Below, in pieces: positions 10,871 to 24,670 of a stretch of 64,000 bases of DNA. Both the position numbers and the translations under genes were made by a program. The DNA lies in contig JAULSN010000001.1 of the NCBI GenBank assembly GCA_033439765.1, forward strand, positions 3,720,001 to 3,784,000, written 5' to 3'. The stretch is from Lasiosphaeria ovina. Lineage: Eukaryota > Ascomycota > Sordariomycetes > Sordariales > Lasiosphaeriaceae. The notes under the pieces are model-generated. The model was not told the origin of the DNA. It ran no database searches and saw only the letters and a list, made by a program, of their open reading frames with translations. Numbering within the stretch: position 1 is the stretch's first letter; each line of letters begins with the position of its first letter.

Positions 10871-11690
10871 GGTGGTTAATAGTGGACAAGAGGCGGCCCA
10901 GGCTGATATATGATTTTGACTTCCGGTAGGCTAGAGGGCGAGCAACTTAATCTTGGTTGACTTCTCCGAGAAAAGAATGATGATGAAGAAGAAAGATTGT
11001 CGAGCGTGCGTAATAGCAAAGCCCGGGCAGGTAGGCTGGGGGAGTTGCGATTATGGTGCATTCAGAGGCAGGGAAGCCAAATGGAACTCGAAGAAGTAAA
11101 CATATATAGATAAACGATCCAGACCTATATTTTATCTACGGCCCCAGTAAGGCCTCGAGCCAGTCCCCAGCGTACTTTTGCCTGGCCTTAAAAACCGGCG
11201 GCATGGCCCAGGTTGCATCAATCCGAGGTCTGTCACTTCGTTTCCGCTTTCCGCATCATTGCCCGTCTGAAACGAGTGTCTCCATACTCACTCCAAGCTA
11301 GCGAGTCGGCCAGGGCGAGCCCGTGACCAGACTAGGGTCATGGAGGCGCATACAGGATATCCCCGGGGTTTCCGCATCAGAATTACGGACCGGTGGGCTG
11401 GCCAGGGCGGCAGATCCTTGTGACTCCGGCCTGAGGCCCGGAGGAGCTGTGCCTCAAGTTTAAAAACAAAATGCCAATTTTCGGCCCGACCATGAAACTC
11501 CAAGTGCGAGAGCTCCAAAGTGCGAGCGCTCGCAGAACACAGCCAACAAGCTGCGGGTCTTGGCATTCCTCTCACCACAAGGTGCCTCCTTAATCTGTAG
11601 GCACCTGGAGACCCAAAATTTTGCTCCACAGGTCGCCCTGGACCTAACGGCCTCGGTCCCTCAAACGGCGAGCTGCTTGGCCCTGGCATC
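10871..11690. other. Spacer upstream of kinase paralogue B
   Basis: Contains the promoter side of paralogue B and the 3' side of the broken hemerythrin-like gene. An open frame runs through much of 11288-11690 on the minus strand, but it is read-through from that gene and has no family motif. Confidence 0.5.
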
Positions 11691-12278
11691 GGCGTCGCAG
11701 CTTGCAAAATGCCACCAACCCTATGCCACAGAGGGTCTGCTCTAGTTAGGATCCACTTGACCGCCCCCTTGAGAGGGGGGAGCACGTCGTGCCACATGCC
11801 GTCCTCGAAGTCGGCCGTGCCCATGTTGAGGAGGAAGACGGGCATGGCGTTGAAGACAAAGGCCAGCGAGAGCTGCTTCATCCCGGCGGCGTCGGCGATG
11901 CCCAGGATGTCGATGGGCTTCTCGGTGGTGCTGACCAGCTGCCTTGTCCAGGTTGGGGAACAGCTCCGTCTCCTCAAAGCGGTGGTGCGCTGCGACACAG
12001 GCGTGCCAGGCAATACAGTAGCCAACAAATTCATTCTTCATGGCGGGGGGCACGCGAGGTGCCTGCTGGTAGATGCTGTTGAAGCCGCGGATAAACGCGT
12101 TGTGGTTCAGGGCCATGTGGGAGGCCGCGACAGTAAAGGGGTCCGTCTGGCAAGGTCGCGGTTAGCAAAAGCACAACTCAAGCGTTTAGGGTTGACGCAC
12201 CTCGTCTGTCTCAAACTGGGGCGTCGCTATCACCACCAGCGGAGTGTTTGTGTACATGGGAGGCACGGTCGCGGCCAT
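11691..12278 (-). pseudogene. Hemerythrin (HHE cation-binding) domain gene, internally deleted and frameshifted
   Basis: Exon 1 (12278-12201) begins MAATVPPMYTNTPLVVIATP. Exon 2 starts at 12146 after a GTGCGT...CAG intron. It carries HMALNHNAFIRG and AWHACVAAHHRFEETELFPN, the di-iron H..H..HHxxEE signature of the fungal hemerythrin-like family. At about 11940 the frame changes. The C-terminal family segment (GMKQLSLAFVFNAMPVFLLN, then WILTRADPLWHRVG) is read in another frame. The middle segment that normally supplies the next iron-ligand histidines is missing. No intron with correct phase bridges the two parts, so a deletion plus frameshift is the simplest reading. The family is usually linked to oxygen, NO or metal sensing; this copy is probably not functional. 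Confidence 0.65.
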
Positions 12279-13248
12279 GTTGACACGGTGACAGAACCCT
12301 CGTCCTGAGATTCCGGTCGCGAGACAGGAGTTGCAACTACGAGAAGAGAATCTGGAACAGACACGGAGTGAACGGGGAGGTTCAGATTGTCGTCTGACAA
12401 GATTAAATACCTATCTAGGAATCGCTTGATCCTTCCGTTAGGGAAAACCAACAAAAAACCTGGTTGGGGCCGGATCGTCTACAGAACACCTTATACGCGG
12501 AATGTTGCCTTTTGCACGTTCACTGCATCGTCCCCCTGTCTGCTTCGGTGCTCATCCGACGCTGGTATTCCCGGCCTCTCAAGGTTCTGGGACTCTTAAG
12601 AAGCTGAGAAAATGCACATAAAGAAGCCAGCAGAAGGGGCGGGACATTTGGAGGCACTGGTAGAGAAGTCAGTTGAACCAAATGAGTTGCAATATTTGAT
12701 GAAATTTTGTGGTTCTTGGTAAATCTTGATCTGAGGAGTCGGCATGTGACATCCATTTGTGGCCGGGAAGCACGAAAACAGACACAGGAAACAGTATTCG
12801 TGGAAAATCTTCTATATTGGAGATATGGACACACCGTCGAAATAATGGAAACACATCGCGGCAAGATATCGTAGGTAGATGCCGAACGTTGAGCATGAAT
12901 ATGAGAAAGAAACGGGACTCGACTTTTTAACGACGACGACGACGATGGGATGTTGGGAGTCGGGACAAAACCCCAACTGTGGGGCAGCTTTAGGCCAATA
13001 GCACAGTACGAAGTGCCTCCCGGAGCACTGGCACCGTTGCACTGGCCAACAGTAGGCCCGCCCCTACTGTGTAAGGCCCAACAACTGGCGAACCTTGTTG
13101 CGGGCGGCCACTTGATTTGCTTCCCAGGGCGTCAGCCTCGTCAGCCTCGCAGCAAGGTCCCGCATTCTGGGTCCCAAAGTCGATTTTCCCTGATGCAAGG
13201 CGGGACACGATTGAGTCACCCACGCCAGATTTACTGCCCGCACTTTGG
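12279..13248. other. Spacer between hemerythrin-like pseudogene and HTS1
   Basis: No gene is supported. A CGA trinucleotide run lies at about 12931-12946. The right-hand part should contain the HTS1 promoter. Confidence 0.5.
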
Positions 13249-16200
13249 ATGCACAGCTTGTGGACTTTCGTCATTCGGTCCTCTCGACCACAACGACGAC
13301 TATCACTGGCACTCAAGCACTCTGCGCAATCCTCACCCGCAGCCGCCAATTTCGCTTCCCGACGAAGCTTCGCGACCAGCACCCGAAACCTCCAGCTTCA
13401 GGCCCCCGCCGCCCTCGTCGAAGACATGGCGCCCAAAGGCGGCAAGTTCGAAATCAAGTATGCCCACCACCTACGAGCCCCGCACATCAACCTAAGCAGT
13501 CGCATTTCTCCAAAATAAGACATCTGCTTTTGTGTTTCCTTCATGGAGCCCTTCCTTTTACCTTGGCTACCAACAGCTTGTGATACTGTTCCAAGCTAAC
13601 TGAGCCACTACTACAGGACCCCGAAGGGCACGATAGACTGTACGCAGCTCCCCAGGCATTGTGCGTCCCCTCCGAGCCTCGGCTGATCGATTATACTACT
13701 ATACAGGGGATGGAAGTGACATGATAATAAGAGAGAAGATCTTCTCCACCATCACCGAGGTCTTCAGTATGTGGCCCGCGGCCCAGCACGCGACCAATGG
13801 CTGCAACACTTGCTAACGGCGCCAACAGAACGTCACGGCGGCGTAACAATCGACACGCCTGTTTTCGAGCTAAGGGGTACGTGTCTGTCCTGTCGTCTTG
13901 TCTCTGGGGAATCCAGCTAACCCGCTCGTCATAGAAATCCTCGCAGGTACGAAGTTTCGGCATCAAGGTTAAGCCGGTCGCCGCTCGCTCGCTGACATGG
14001 GAACACAGGGAAATATGGAGAGGACAGCAAGCTCATCGTACGCATTTATTCTTCAGGATATCACTCCGCAGGCACCACGTCCGACTAACACGGCCGTCTT
14101 TGTAGTACGACCTTGCGGACCAGGGCGGCGAGCTATGCAGCTTGAGATATGACCTGACTGTTCCCTTCGGTATGGCAATGCATATAACCCTGCCCGCCAC
14201 CGGATGCTAACCTTTGGCTGCAGCCCGGTACCTGGCGATGCACAAGAACATCACACAGATCAAGCGCTACCACATCGCAAAGGTCTACCGCCGAGACCAG
14301 CCGGCTGTCAAGAAGGGTCGCATGCGAGAGTTTGTCAGTGGTCTTCCCCCGAGGATCCAACATATCTGAGAGCTAACACCTATTCCGTGCTTCAGTATCA
14401 ATGCGAGTATGTCTTCTTCGATCCTGCTTGTGGCTGCAGGGCTACCCGTAAACTGGACTTTCGCAAAGTGCTAACGTGTAACCCCTCTCCAAAGTTTTGA
14501 CATTGCGGTATGAACCTTTGAATCCCAGAGACAGCATGCTCTGGTCTGTTACTGTATTCTGATTTTGGTGGTTAGGGCGCATTTGATCCCATGATTCCGG
14601 ATGCCGAAATTGTAGGTTGGATGTTGAGATCCGAGCATATTCTTCTTCGGCCCGGCCAATGCAGCATACTTACTGTCTAAATAGATACGTATCATCAACG
14701 AGGTGTTTGACAGTCTTGGCTGGCAAGGGGCATATACCATCAAGCTCAATTCTCGGAAGATCCTTGATGGCATCTTCCAGGTCTGCGGAGTCCCTGAGAA
14801 CTTGATCCGGCCCATCTCGTCCGCGGTAGACAAACTTGACAAGATGCCCTGGGAGGACGTGCGCAAGGAGATGGTCGATGAAAAAGGCCTGGATCCTGCT
14901 GTCGCTGACAAGATTGGTGAGTGCGACTGTATTCTGCCCGTTGACGTGGCTAACAACGTGACAGGCAAGTGGGTGGTGCTCAAAGGGCAGCGAGACCTGC
15001 TCGAGAAGCTGAAGCAGGATGAGGATCTTTCGGAAAATCCATCCATGCAGCAAGGATTCGCAGACCTTGAGGCGCTTTTTACCTACCTCGAGTATTTCGG
15101 TGCCCTTCACACCGTCTCCTTTGACCTTTCTCTCGCCAGAGGTATGTTTCCCCGAGAAAGAACTGTGGCGCCAACTGCGAACTTCTGGCTATGGCCGGTT
15201 GGGGTGGCTTGTCGCGATCCCGATTGCTAACTCTTGTGGTTTCTTCAGGACTGGACTGTAAGCACCAAACTTCGCGCTTTGGGATAGTTCTTCACTAAAA
15301 CTGACATCAACAAGACTATACAGGAGTCATCTACGAGGTGGTCACTGAAGGCTCTGCTCCGGAGGTATCTGCCTCCGCGGCTGCAGCCGCGGCTGCTTCA
15401 GACTCTGTGTCTAAGACACCCAGAAAGAAAAGTGGAAAGCCCGGGGATCCTGATGAGGATCGTTCCAATGACCCAACCGTAGGAATAGGTGAGGCACTTT
15501 TCCCAGTTACACACCAACACGTCTCCATTGCTAACATCATATAGGCTCTGTTGCGGCAGGTGGCAGGTTAGTGCCCGACGACTTCATCCTTTCGTAAACT
15601 GGCTATGATCACTTGAAGCGTAACGCCGTTACTAGCTTCTTATGGCGACGACTTTACTATTACCATACTGACATGTGATAATAGATATGACAATCTCGTG
15701 GGCATGTTCTCTGGAAAGAGCCAAGTGCCTTGTGTCGGCATCTCCTTCGGCATTGACCGCATCTTCTCTATTACCAAGGCGAGAATGAAGGCTCAGCACA
15801 AGACCGAGGAGCCTAGGAAGAACGACGTCGATGTCTTTGTCATGGCATTCGGTGGCGGCAAAGACTTCACAGGATTACTCAAGGAGAGAAGCGAAATCTG
15901 CGCCTCTCTGTGGAGTGCTGGAATCAAGGTGAGTCTTGCCTCTGGAACTGTGGTGAGGGAGAGACGCGCGGGCTATATACAGACCAGACCTCTGACGAGC
16001 TCGCTGATCATGTGGGGACTAACATTTGTGAAGGCCGAATTTCTCTACAAGCTGAAGCCAAAGTTCCAGAATCAGTTCAAGGCAGCTGAGGCAAACGGTG
16101 TTCCATTTGCTCTCATCTTGGGCGAGGTACGTATTCGCTGACGACCATCTTGTATTGGCTGCAAAGTCTGCGCTTGGCGGCAACTATCATAGATTGATGG

Positions 16201-16506
16201 CCGTTCTGCTCTCTTTCAGACGCTAACGTTGGATTGCAGGACGAGCTTGCTCAAGGCAAAGCACGACTCAAGGAGATGGGTCTCCCCGACGACCACCCGT
16301 TGAAGGAGGGCGAGCTCATTAGCCTCAAGACCCTTGCTGAGGACGTGCAACAACGAATCACGCGGAAGAAGCAACTAGATGCCCTTACGCAGAAAGCGGA
16401 AGGTCTGAGAGTTGTCCACGGCATCAAAGGAGAAGAGGTAAAGCCTGCAGCAGCCGACTCCACGGCGGCCGAGTTCTCTCAGCCCGTTCAGCAGCCCGCT
16501 GTGTAG
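13249..16506 (+). CDS. HTS1: Histidyl-tRNA synthetase, mitochondrial and cytosolic forms (19 exons)
   Basis: Class II enzyme charging tRNA-His. Exons: 13249-13457, 13617-13639, 13707-13766, 13829-13876, 13935-13946, 14009-14037, 14106-14169, 14224-14333, 14396-14406, 14495-14507, 14576-14611, 14685-14916, 14965-15141, 15249-15257, 15315-15488, 15545-15566, 15685-15928, 16034-16126, 16240-16506. They total 1833 nt (610 aa). Joined exons give TPKGTIDW, the motif 2 region ([34 protein letters not shown]), [21 protein letters not shown] and GISFGIDRI. The first ATG gives a basic, Ser/Arg-rich leader ([20 protein letters not shown]), typical of mitochondrial import. An in-frame ATG at 13426 ([11 protein letters not shown]) gives a 551-aa cytosolic form. 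Yeast HTS1 makes both isoforms from one gene in this way. An Ala/Ser/Lys-rich insert lies after VIYEVVTEG. Five exons are only 9-23 nt long. Confidence 0.95.
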
Positions 16507-19500
16507 CCCGCTCCTGCAGCACCGGAGGCAACTGAAACTATTAAATCGTAGGATGGGGGGGCTGTCTAACTCGGCAATCACGATGCGTATAGCGATTTCC
16601 TAAAAGCATAGACGTATTTGTTTCTCTCAGATAGAGTTGTTAAGACCTTCAACTATTCCACATTTTGCCCGTATCACTTCTCTTCAGGTTAGAACCAGGA
16701 ATCTGCGACACTTTCCGGTGATATGGGAGATTCTGGGGAGAAATGTATTGTTCGTCACCGTCTCACTGACAGACAGCCCCCCGCCCCACAGGGGCCAAAG
16801 CGGCTTCAGTACGACCAAAGCCTGCAGCAACACTGTCAAAGCTTTTTGTGTGATCACGGGGATGTTTAATCTAAAGGATGGAAACTTGTTTCGACGGCCC
16901 GCAAAGAGACTGGTGCCTTTTTTCTTCTCTGAGTTGCGTTTTGCTTCTCATCGGCTTGCTTACATCCATCTTCCTGTGGGTGGGTGGTGTAGATGGATGG
17001 GGATGACTGAACAAATCTCAAAACGAGCACAGCAGAGTGGCCGACTGAGTAAGACGGCGGTGGCCAGTCAGACAAGAAACCTCCTTTTTTTTCTTTCCGA
17101 TCGGCGTCCGGTCAGTTTATGTGTCTAGTCCGCCGATATTGCAGATATCTTACTAGGTGCTGGGTAGTTTAAGGCGATTGTGGTTTATTACACCTTTACC
17201 TTTCAAATGTCGAGAATAGAGCTCTTCTTCGAGTCTCGAGTGCTGGCTGGCTGGCAACCCCTCGTTGAGCACGACCTTTCAAGTCCCCTTACCACGGTCG
17301 CATTTTGTGTGGGGAATGGAACGTGCTGATAGTGATTGGCGTTCGCGCTAGTCAGTGCACTCTCTCTCACAGACTCTCTCTCTCTCTCATCACCCTGTAC
17401 TGTCTCTCACATCACCAGGGGTCCAGCCCACGTTACGTCGAGAGTTGACAACCCTTTCCCGCTTTGCGCTTTCTCTCTCTCTCTCTCTTTCTCACACAAT
17501 CGTTGTTGGCCTCTCGGCGGGAGGAGGGGGGGACCGCATAAAGCAACCACACGGCTCTTGGGATTGCGGTCATCTTCTTATTTACTGTGCCTACCAACAG
17601 AGAGAAAGAGAGGACTTCTGCCTTGTTGTGCTATTAAAAGACACACAGGTTTTTATTACGGCACACAAGACACGCAGCCACGGGTCTGGGAGATTTGAAT
17701 GCGGCACAAGAGGCGAAAATGAAATTGACGATTGCGTCGTGAGTAAATTATATAACAGAGTGCTGGGAGTCTGCTGCGTGTGTGTATGTGTATAAGCAAA
17801 CGACTGGGCCGCGACTTTACACCAAGCCAGCAGCTGTTCGAGACGGACGCGAGCGGCAAAGAGGGAAAGAGAAAGAAAGGGGGGGCGGCAGCCAATCCGC
17901 AAATGATTATCGTCAAATATCGAGAGGTCACGGACTGGACTGGACTGGACTGGTGGCCGAGTGACAGACAACTGACAGAGTGGCAGTCTGGCAGGATTGA
18001 CACTGGCTTTGGCCGCTTGTTTGAAAGGATAGAGAATGGAATGGTTTGTGGAGTTGCTGCAACCGTGATGTATTTAGCAGTGCAGTGCAGAGGACGAGAA
18101 CTTAAGAAGAGGCCGGAGAGTCGCAGTCATAGTTCTGCTCTTCTCCAATACGGAGTCTGTGCAACGCAGCCCCCCCCCTCCCATCCCATCCCATCCCATC
18201 TCGAAACGAATGCCTGCTGACTTCTGCTTGTCGTGGTGGTTGAACGACCGCCGAGGAAAAGAGAGAGCGGAGTGTTTCACGTCGCTCGGAACAAGCAGAA
18301 GAACAAAAGCGACGAGAATGTTGCTGTCGTCCAATGGGGTGACAGCCGTTTCTCGGAAAATGGGTTAGCGCAGCATTGGCTTGACTGCGCCAGGCCAGGG
18401 GGTCCAGCTTTTCGGGTGCTTGGCGGCGCTGGCTCAGGGGCAAAAGAAAAGGCTCGAGCACCCCTGAAAGGCCTTAGCACTTCTGCGTTGCTGCGAGTTT
18501 CTGCAGCACAAGCCCTTCCCGGGTCCTGGCGTTCGGCTCATGCCCTAACCTCATCCCTGCATCGCGATAGTGAGGTGTTCCAACCTCCACACCTCCCCCG
18601 CCCAGCCTGTGGAGGGAGGGACCCATCGACCCATCCTTAGTTCGCTCGTTCCCAGTCAAAAGGAAGCTGGCTTCACAGCCTTTGCCTTTTCGTCCCTTGC
18701 ACGGATTCCTAGCTCTGCCGAATTTTGCACTTGGGCCACTGGTGTCATGCAGCTAAAAGGAAGAGACAGTCGGTCAACCTGAGCTTGAGCCCAGCCAGCC
18801 CAGTGCAGTTAAACTTATCAGCTCCTCCATGCTGTGTTTGTTGTTCGGGCCTGGTATGGAAATTTGAAGAAAACCTGCAACGCCCCTCCCGTTGTTCACT
18901 TCTTCAGCATCCCTCCTTTTTTTCTCCCCTCCTCCGGCTGAACTTCCGTTGTCGTGTGTGCGTGTGTGTGTCGACAGTCCGACCTATCCACTCCTTCCGC
19001 CGTCACTAGACCCGTGGACCTTGCCAAAATCCAAAGTCAAAACGAGCAAACGCATAGTCTTCGTCCGACTTCCCTGACCGACTGACTGTCGCATTACATT
19101 ACTGCTGCAGTTTGTGCAATACTTTGCTGTATTTGTACAAACGTTTCAACTTGCAGCCAGTGCCACACGACTCGACTCGACTCGCTCCCTCTCAGCGCAG
19201 TGCAGTGCAGTGCAGTGCTTGGTCGCCGCCAAACTCGGTCCCATTCACCCGCCTGACTGCCGCGTCCGTCGCAAGTGTGGTAGCTCTCCCGGCCCGTGTT
19301 TTGAGGCGTGGGATTCCCGGAGGACCATTGTGCGTCTGTCGACGTGCCTCGGCGCCCTGGACCACTGGCCTCGTCGGTCACCATCAGGCTAATATCCTAA
19401 CACCGTTCTTTTACTCCTGACCCAAGATCGCAAGTCCGGGTCGTGCGCGATCGGCCGAGTTTCGAAGCGCCGTCGATCCTAGGGGCTACTGCTTTGCTTC

Positions 19501-19965
19501 CCGTGCCCCTCCGTTCCTGATCGGGCCTCCCCCCGCTCCGCCCCGGCTTCCTGGGAATTCGAGAAGCTCTCGTCTGGGGTGGCATGCTGGCTCTTCAGCT
19601 GTGCCCTGTACCACTTCTGCCCGCGCCGAGAAGGAGAAAAGGGAGCACAAGGGCCAGACACTAAAGACGCCCCGACGGCCCTCGTTTCTACCGTCCAAAC
19701 TCTCAGCTGTGCGCCTTGTTCAACCTCAATTTTACTTAGCACTTGAGTTTGCTACTATCATTGGCTATTCTTGCCTCCCAGCTATCGGAAACCTGCATGC
19801 TTGACGGGACACAAACCGACTCACCGTCACGTTCGGCGCAGCGAGTTACACAGGAAAGAGAAATCTTGTTCAAAAATCTCGCGGCCGCCTCCCCCGGATC
19901 TGGGCCTGTCACTCACTTTGCAACATTTGTCGAAACTATCTACACGTATAACACACAAACCAGCC
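16507..19965. other. 3.5-kb stretch without a supported gene; CT and pentanucleotide microsatellites
   Basis: Only short, overlapping, low-complexity frames are present. The stretch is rich in CT runs (17377-17390, 17471-17490), CCATC repeats (18178-18200), GACTG repeats (17933-17953) and GCAGT repeats (19197-19218). Part of it probably serves as promoter and long 5' leader of the gene at 19966. A non-coding transcript is possible but nothing in the sequence proves it. Confidence 0.5.
17933..19218 (+). repeat. Pentanucleotide arrays GACTG, CCATC and GCAGT upstream of the gene at 19966
   Basis: Three separate five-base arrays lie in this interval: GACTG at 17933-17953, CCATC at 18178-18200 and GCAGT at 19197-19218. 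Each has about four or five perfect units. They lie in the long non-coding stretch before the 409-aa protein gene. Confidence 0.85.
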
Positions 19966-21195
19966 ATGGCGGGGCTAATACCTCTCATGCTGGCATCGGG
20001 AAACCGAACATCCTATGTCTCTCCCCAAACACCTCTCTCACAGCAGTCTAACACGACTACGACTACGATGACGCAGCAAATGGCAAGGTCAAAACATGCC
20101 AGGCGGTCGTCTCGCACCTTGTCTGTTTCTCTGGCTGCGTTGCCGTATACGCAGTCCGACTGGAGGAGGACCATCTCGGACATCAAACGACAACACCTCA
20201 CCAAGATGTACCGTGCGTGCTGGACGAGGTGCAATGAGATCCTCGACAGCATCAGCGACGCCTCTCAGATCGAACCCGTCTACCGGATATATCTGCACTT
20301 CTACGCCGCCACCTCCATTGTCGAGTCCTGTGCGCGGCCGCCGCCCTCTACTTCGACCTCGACCTTTCGGACAAGCCTCCTGCAGCAGGCCCGCGCACAC
20401 TTTGATCGCGCCGCCTCCCTCATCTCTGCCGCTGAAGAGTCAGTCGTCCGCCGTGTGCGGCCGGGCTCGGTAATGTCATCACGGGGTTCAAGCTGTCACT
20501 CTCCCGCGGGGTCGATTAGCTCCCGGACATGGACATCGGATACCCCCATGTCGTCTCCAACCAATTCAGTCTACTCGTTTGAGGATCTCTCTGCCAAGTC
20601 GCAGTCGTCGACAAACACCTCGCCAGTTAAGCGCGTCAAGAAGGTGTCGTTCTCGCTTCCCCATGATAAACCCTTCCGCGCCTTACGGGAACCCATGGTC
20701 CGCCCGGACTCACCAACCCTTGGGTTCGATGACGAGTACTTCCACCTGGGCGCAGCGCGGCAAGAACTCCCCGACCTGCCACGACCCAAGTTCGAAGAGG
20801 TTGAGCTCCCGTTGCAGGTCGTCTCGGATATGGGTAGTGGCGCTTATGAGGACGCGTTCCTAACCTCGCGCTCTCTCGACTGTTCCGTCGACCGCTATTG
20901 CGACACCCTAGGCGGACTACGAGCCCAGCTTGCCAGCCATTCGGCCAGCCTGGATAGTCTGCTCTCGGCCAAGCCCGACCCGACCCAGAGCTTTCGCCTT
21001 TCTTTGGCTTTGTCTGCCAGGTCCAGAAGCGCTACCCTTACCCGCTCGTCGTTTTCGGGCCCAGCAGACGAACTGATCGCCCTCGACCGTAAGGCGCGCA
21101 TTGAGCGCCTGCGCCAGAGCGGGTGGCAGCGCAAGCGCTTTGATGCGCGCCGCTACGAGGAGCTCTGTGAGACTGTCATGTCAGAGCTTGCTTGA
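19966..21195 (+). CDS. Conserved fungal protein of unknown function, 409 aa
   Basis: Single exon. I chose the ATG at 19966 (MAGLIPLMLASGNRTSYVSP) because upstream in-frame sequence to 19771 is low-complexity leader. A Ser/Thr-rich N-terminus is followed by an ordered, helix-rich block from about residue 65 (SDWRRTISDIKRQHLTKMYR) with W-T-R-C-N-E-I-L-D and Y-R-I-Y-L-H-F-Y-A. Next comes a helical A-R-A-H-F-D-R-A-A-S-L-I-S-A-A-E-E-S segment. The middle is Ser/Pro-rich and disordered, with many possible phosphorylation sites. The C-terminus is basic and helical (ARIERLRQSGWQRKRFDARR). No signal peptide or membrane segment is visible. I do not recognise a characterised family; a scaffold or regulatory role is only a guess. 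Confidence 0.8.
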   Translation: MAGLIPLMLASGNRTSYVSPQTPLSQQSNTTTTTMTQQMARSKHARRSSRTLSVSLAALPYTQSDWRRTISDIKRQHLTKMYRACWTRCNEILDSISDASQIEPVYRIYLHFYAATSIVESCARPPPSTSTSTFRTSLLQQARAHFDRAASLISAAEESVVRRVRPGSVMSSRGSSCHSPAGSISSRTWTSDTPMSSPTNSVYSFEDLSAKSQSSTNTSPVKRVKKVSFSLPHDKPFRALREPMVRPDSPTLGFDDEYFHLGAARQELPDLPRPKFEEVELPLQVVSDMGSGAYEDAFLTSRSLDCSVDRYCDTLGGLRAQLASHSASLDSLLSAKPDPTQSFRLSLALSARSRSATLTRSSFSGPADELIALDRKARIERLRQSGWQRKRFDARRYEELCETVMSELA

Positions 21196-23097
21196 GGCCT
21201 CGCCGACGTGGAGACCTACGCGACACGATAATCAACGACACTGACTTACACGATACCAAAGACACACACACAAACACAAACACACACACAACACAGACAC
21301 CTACGATAAACATGTTATTATAATGTATCATTTTTACGGGGGCATGATTTGTTGCTGCCACCATTACAACCTTTCGCCAAGATATATGCTCTTTTGTATG
21401 TATGGATTCTGTATGGATATATGAAAATTGCCATTATTACACTATGACGAGGGAAAATGGGACAGGCACAGCGATGCAGTTCGAAACTCAAAAGAGTCAT
21501 TTGCGAGCGAGCATGGCGCGGGATCTTTAATTCTTAGTATGGGCCTACTCCAGATGCCCTGGAGTATGGATTGGGGCGGATTGGTCCCAAATGGACAGGA
21601 CCTCTTTTCTTGTACAGCATTTGTATATAGATTACATTGTATATTGCCCAGGCATATCCATCCGTTTGGGACCTTGACAGCTGTTTACCTCATGCTTGTG
21701 TTTGCGTTTGCATCTCTATCTCATTTTCCGCGCCAGCTACATCGTCGTCGTCGTCCTCGCCATTCCCGTGATCTATCCCACAATTTTACGTTCTTCTTTT
21801 CGTCATTGACGGAGTATGTCATCATCCATTCCCTTGCAGCCGAGGTATACATACCCATTAAATATCGCGAGCGGACGTCATCTCGCACAACACTGGTTCC
21901 GTTTAATTGTTTTGAACGAAAACGTGTCAAGCAGGTCGGCATAATGAAGCTTTAATGACGATTACCGCGCAACCGCGAAATAATAATAACAACGATAACA
22001 ATAACATACCAGCGGCCAAATAAGCCGAACCCAGAGGCGAGCTGGTTCCGGGTCGGTCAACCTGCTGCCAGTTTTAAGCTCACTCGGTTCTCAGCCCGTT
22101 CCGCGTTCGATATTCATGCCCTCCTAGGTTTTTTTTTTGTTTCTCGCTCAACCCCATCCATCATCCATGCCTTAGCTTGGTCTGTTAAGAAGGGACGCGG
22201 GAAAGCCTCACCGACCCACACGCCCGCAATCTTTTTCGCCAGAAAGAAAAAGAACAGACGGGACGGATTACCAAACAGGACCAGCTACCACCGGCGCCTA
22301 ACATTATCATGGAATGGTATTTTCATGGTGATCCATGAACCTTGGTCCGGGATGTAAACTCGCCAACTCACTCAGTCACTCACTTGTAATTCATCTGTCG
22401 CGGGATATGAGATCCTCACACAAGAATATCGACAAGATACACCGCGCTGGAACCAGCGAGGTACAGACTCTGGCCCGCATGCCTCTTATTAAGTCAAAGT
22501 CAAGTCACCCTAAAGCCTGACTTGAGTAAATACAGACCCAAGGAAAACCTGGAAACACGGGGTTGTGAAAACAAGGTGATCCAACGTTATTCATTATCAG
22601 TTATCAGTGAAATAAGAGGACAAACTGAAGAAAATCTGAAAAGGATCGTCCTGGGAACAACTACTTTTCATTTACCTCGCAGCCCCTGACAGAAGAAGGA
22701 TACATAAAATCAACAGTCGAAAAAGGGATAAGCGGAATGAATAAAGCGAAACCCAATTACTGGCCCCTACAACAGGCTCCAACGAGAGGTAACTAGTTAA
22801 CTCTTCGCTATCCTTTGCTCCGAGTGCTCACGACCCCAAGACAGCCAAAAGACAAAACAAGAAGTTAAATAAAAAAAGAAGAAAAACAAGACAAGAGAGA
22901 CATGAAGCGGGGGAAGGAAGAACGCAAAGCCTCTCTGCATAATGAACCCTACGATCCACCCAGAAACTACAATATCCCCTCATCCAGTGGTATCGACTTC
23001 CTCCTCGCACCCTCCATTTTACACACAAAGAAGCGGTAGAGAACCAAAAAAATCCTACACTCTGCCTGGCCCTCTTCCGAAATAGACTACCTACTAA
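21196..23097. other. Spacer with no supported gene
   Basis: Contains the 3' flanks of two convergent genes. A CA-rich run lies at about 21260-21298 just after the unknown protein's stop. Short frames elsewhere show no motif. Sequence around 22,600-23,090 is A-rich and probably the 3' UTR side of the CaM kinase gene. Confidence 0.5.

Positions 23098-24670
<1,573 letters not shown>

Noticed and set aside
1..12300. Repeat-induced point mutation as the cause of gene decay
   Set aside because: The decayed copies remain GC-rich and their lesions are mainly indels, homopolymers and deletions, not dense C-to-T changes.
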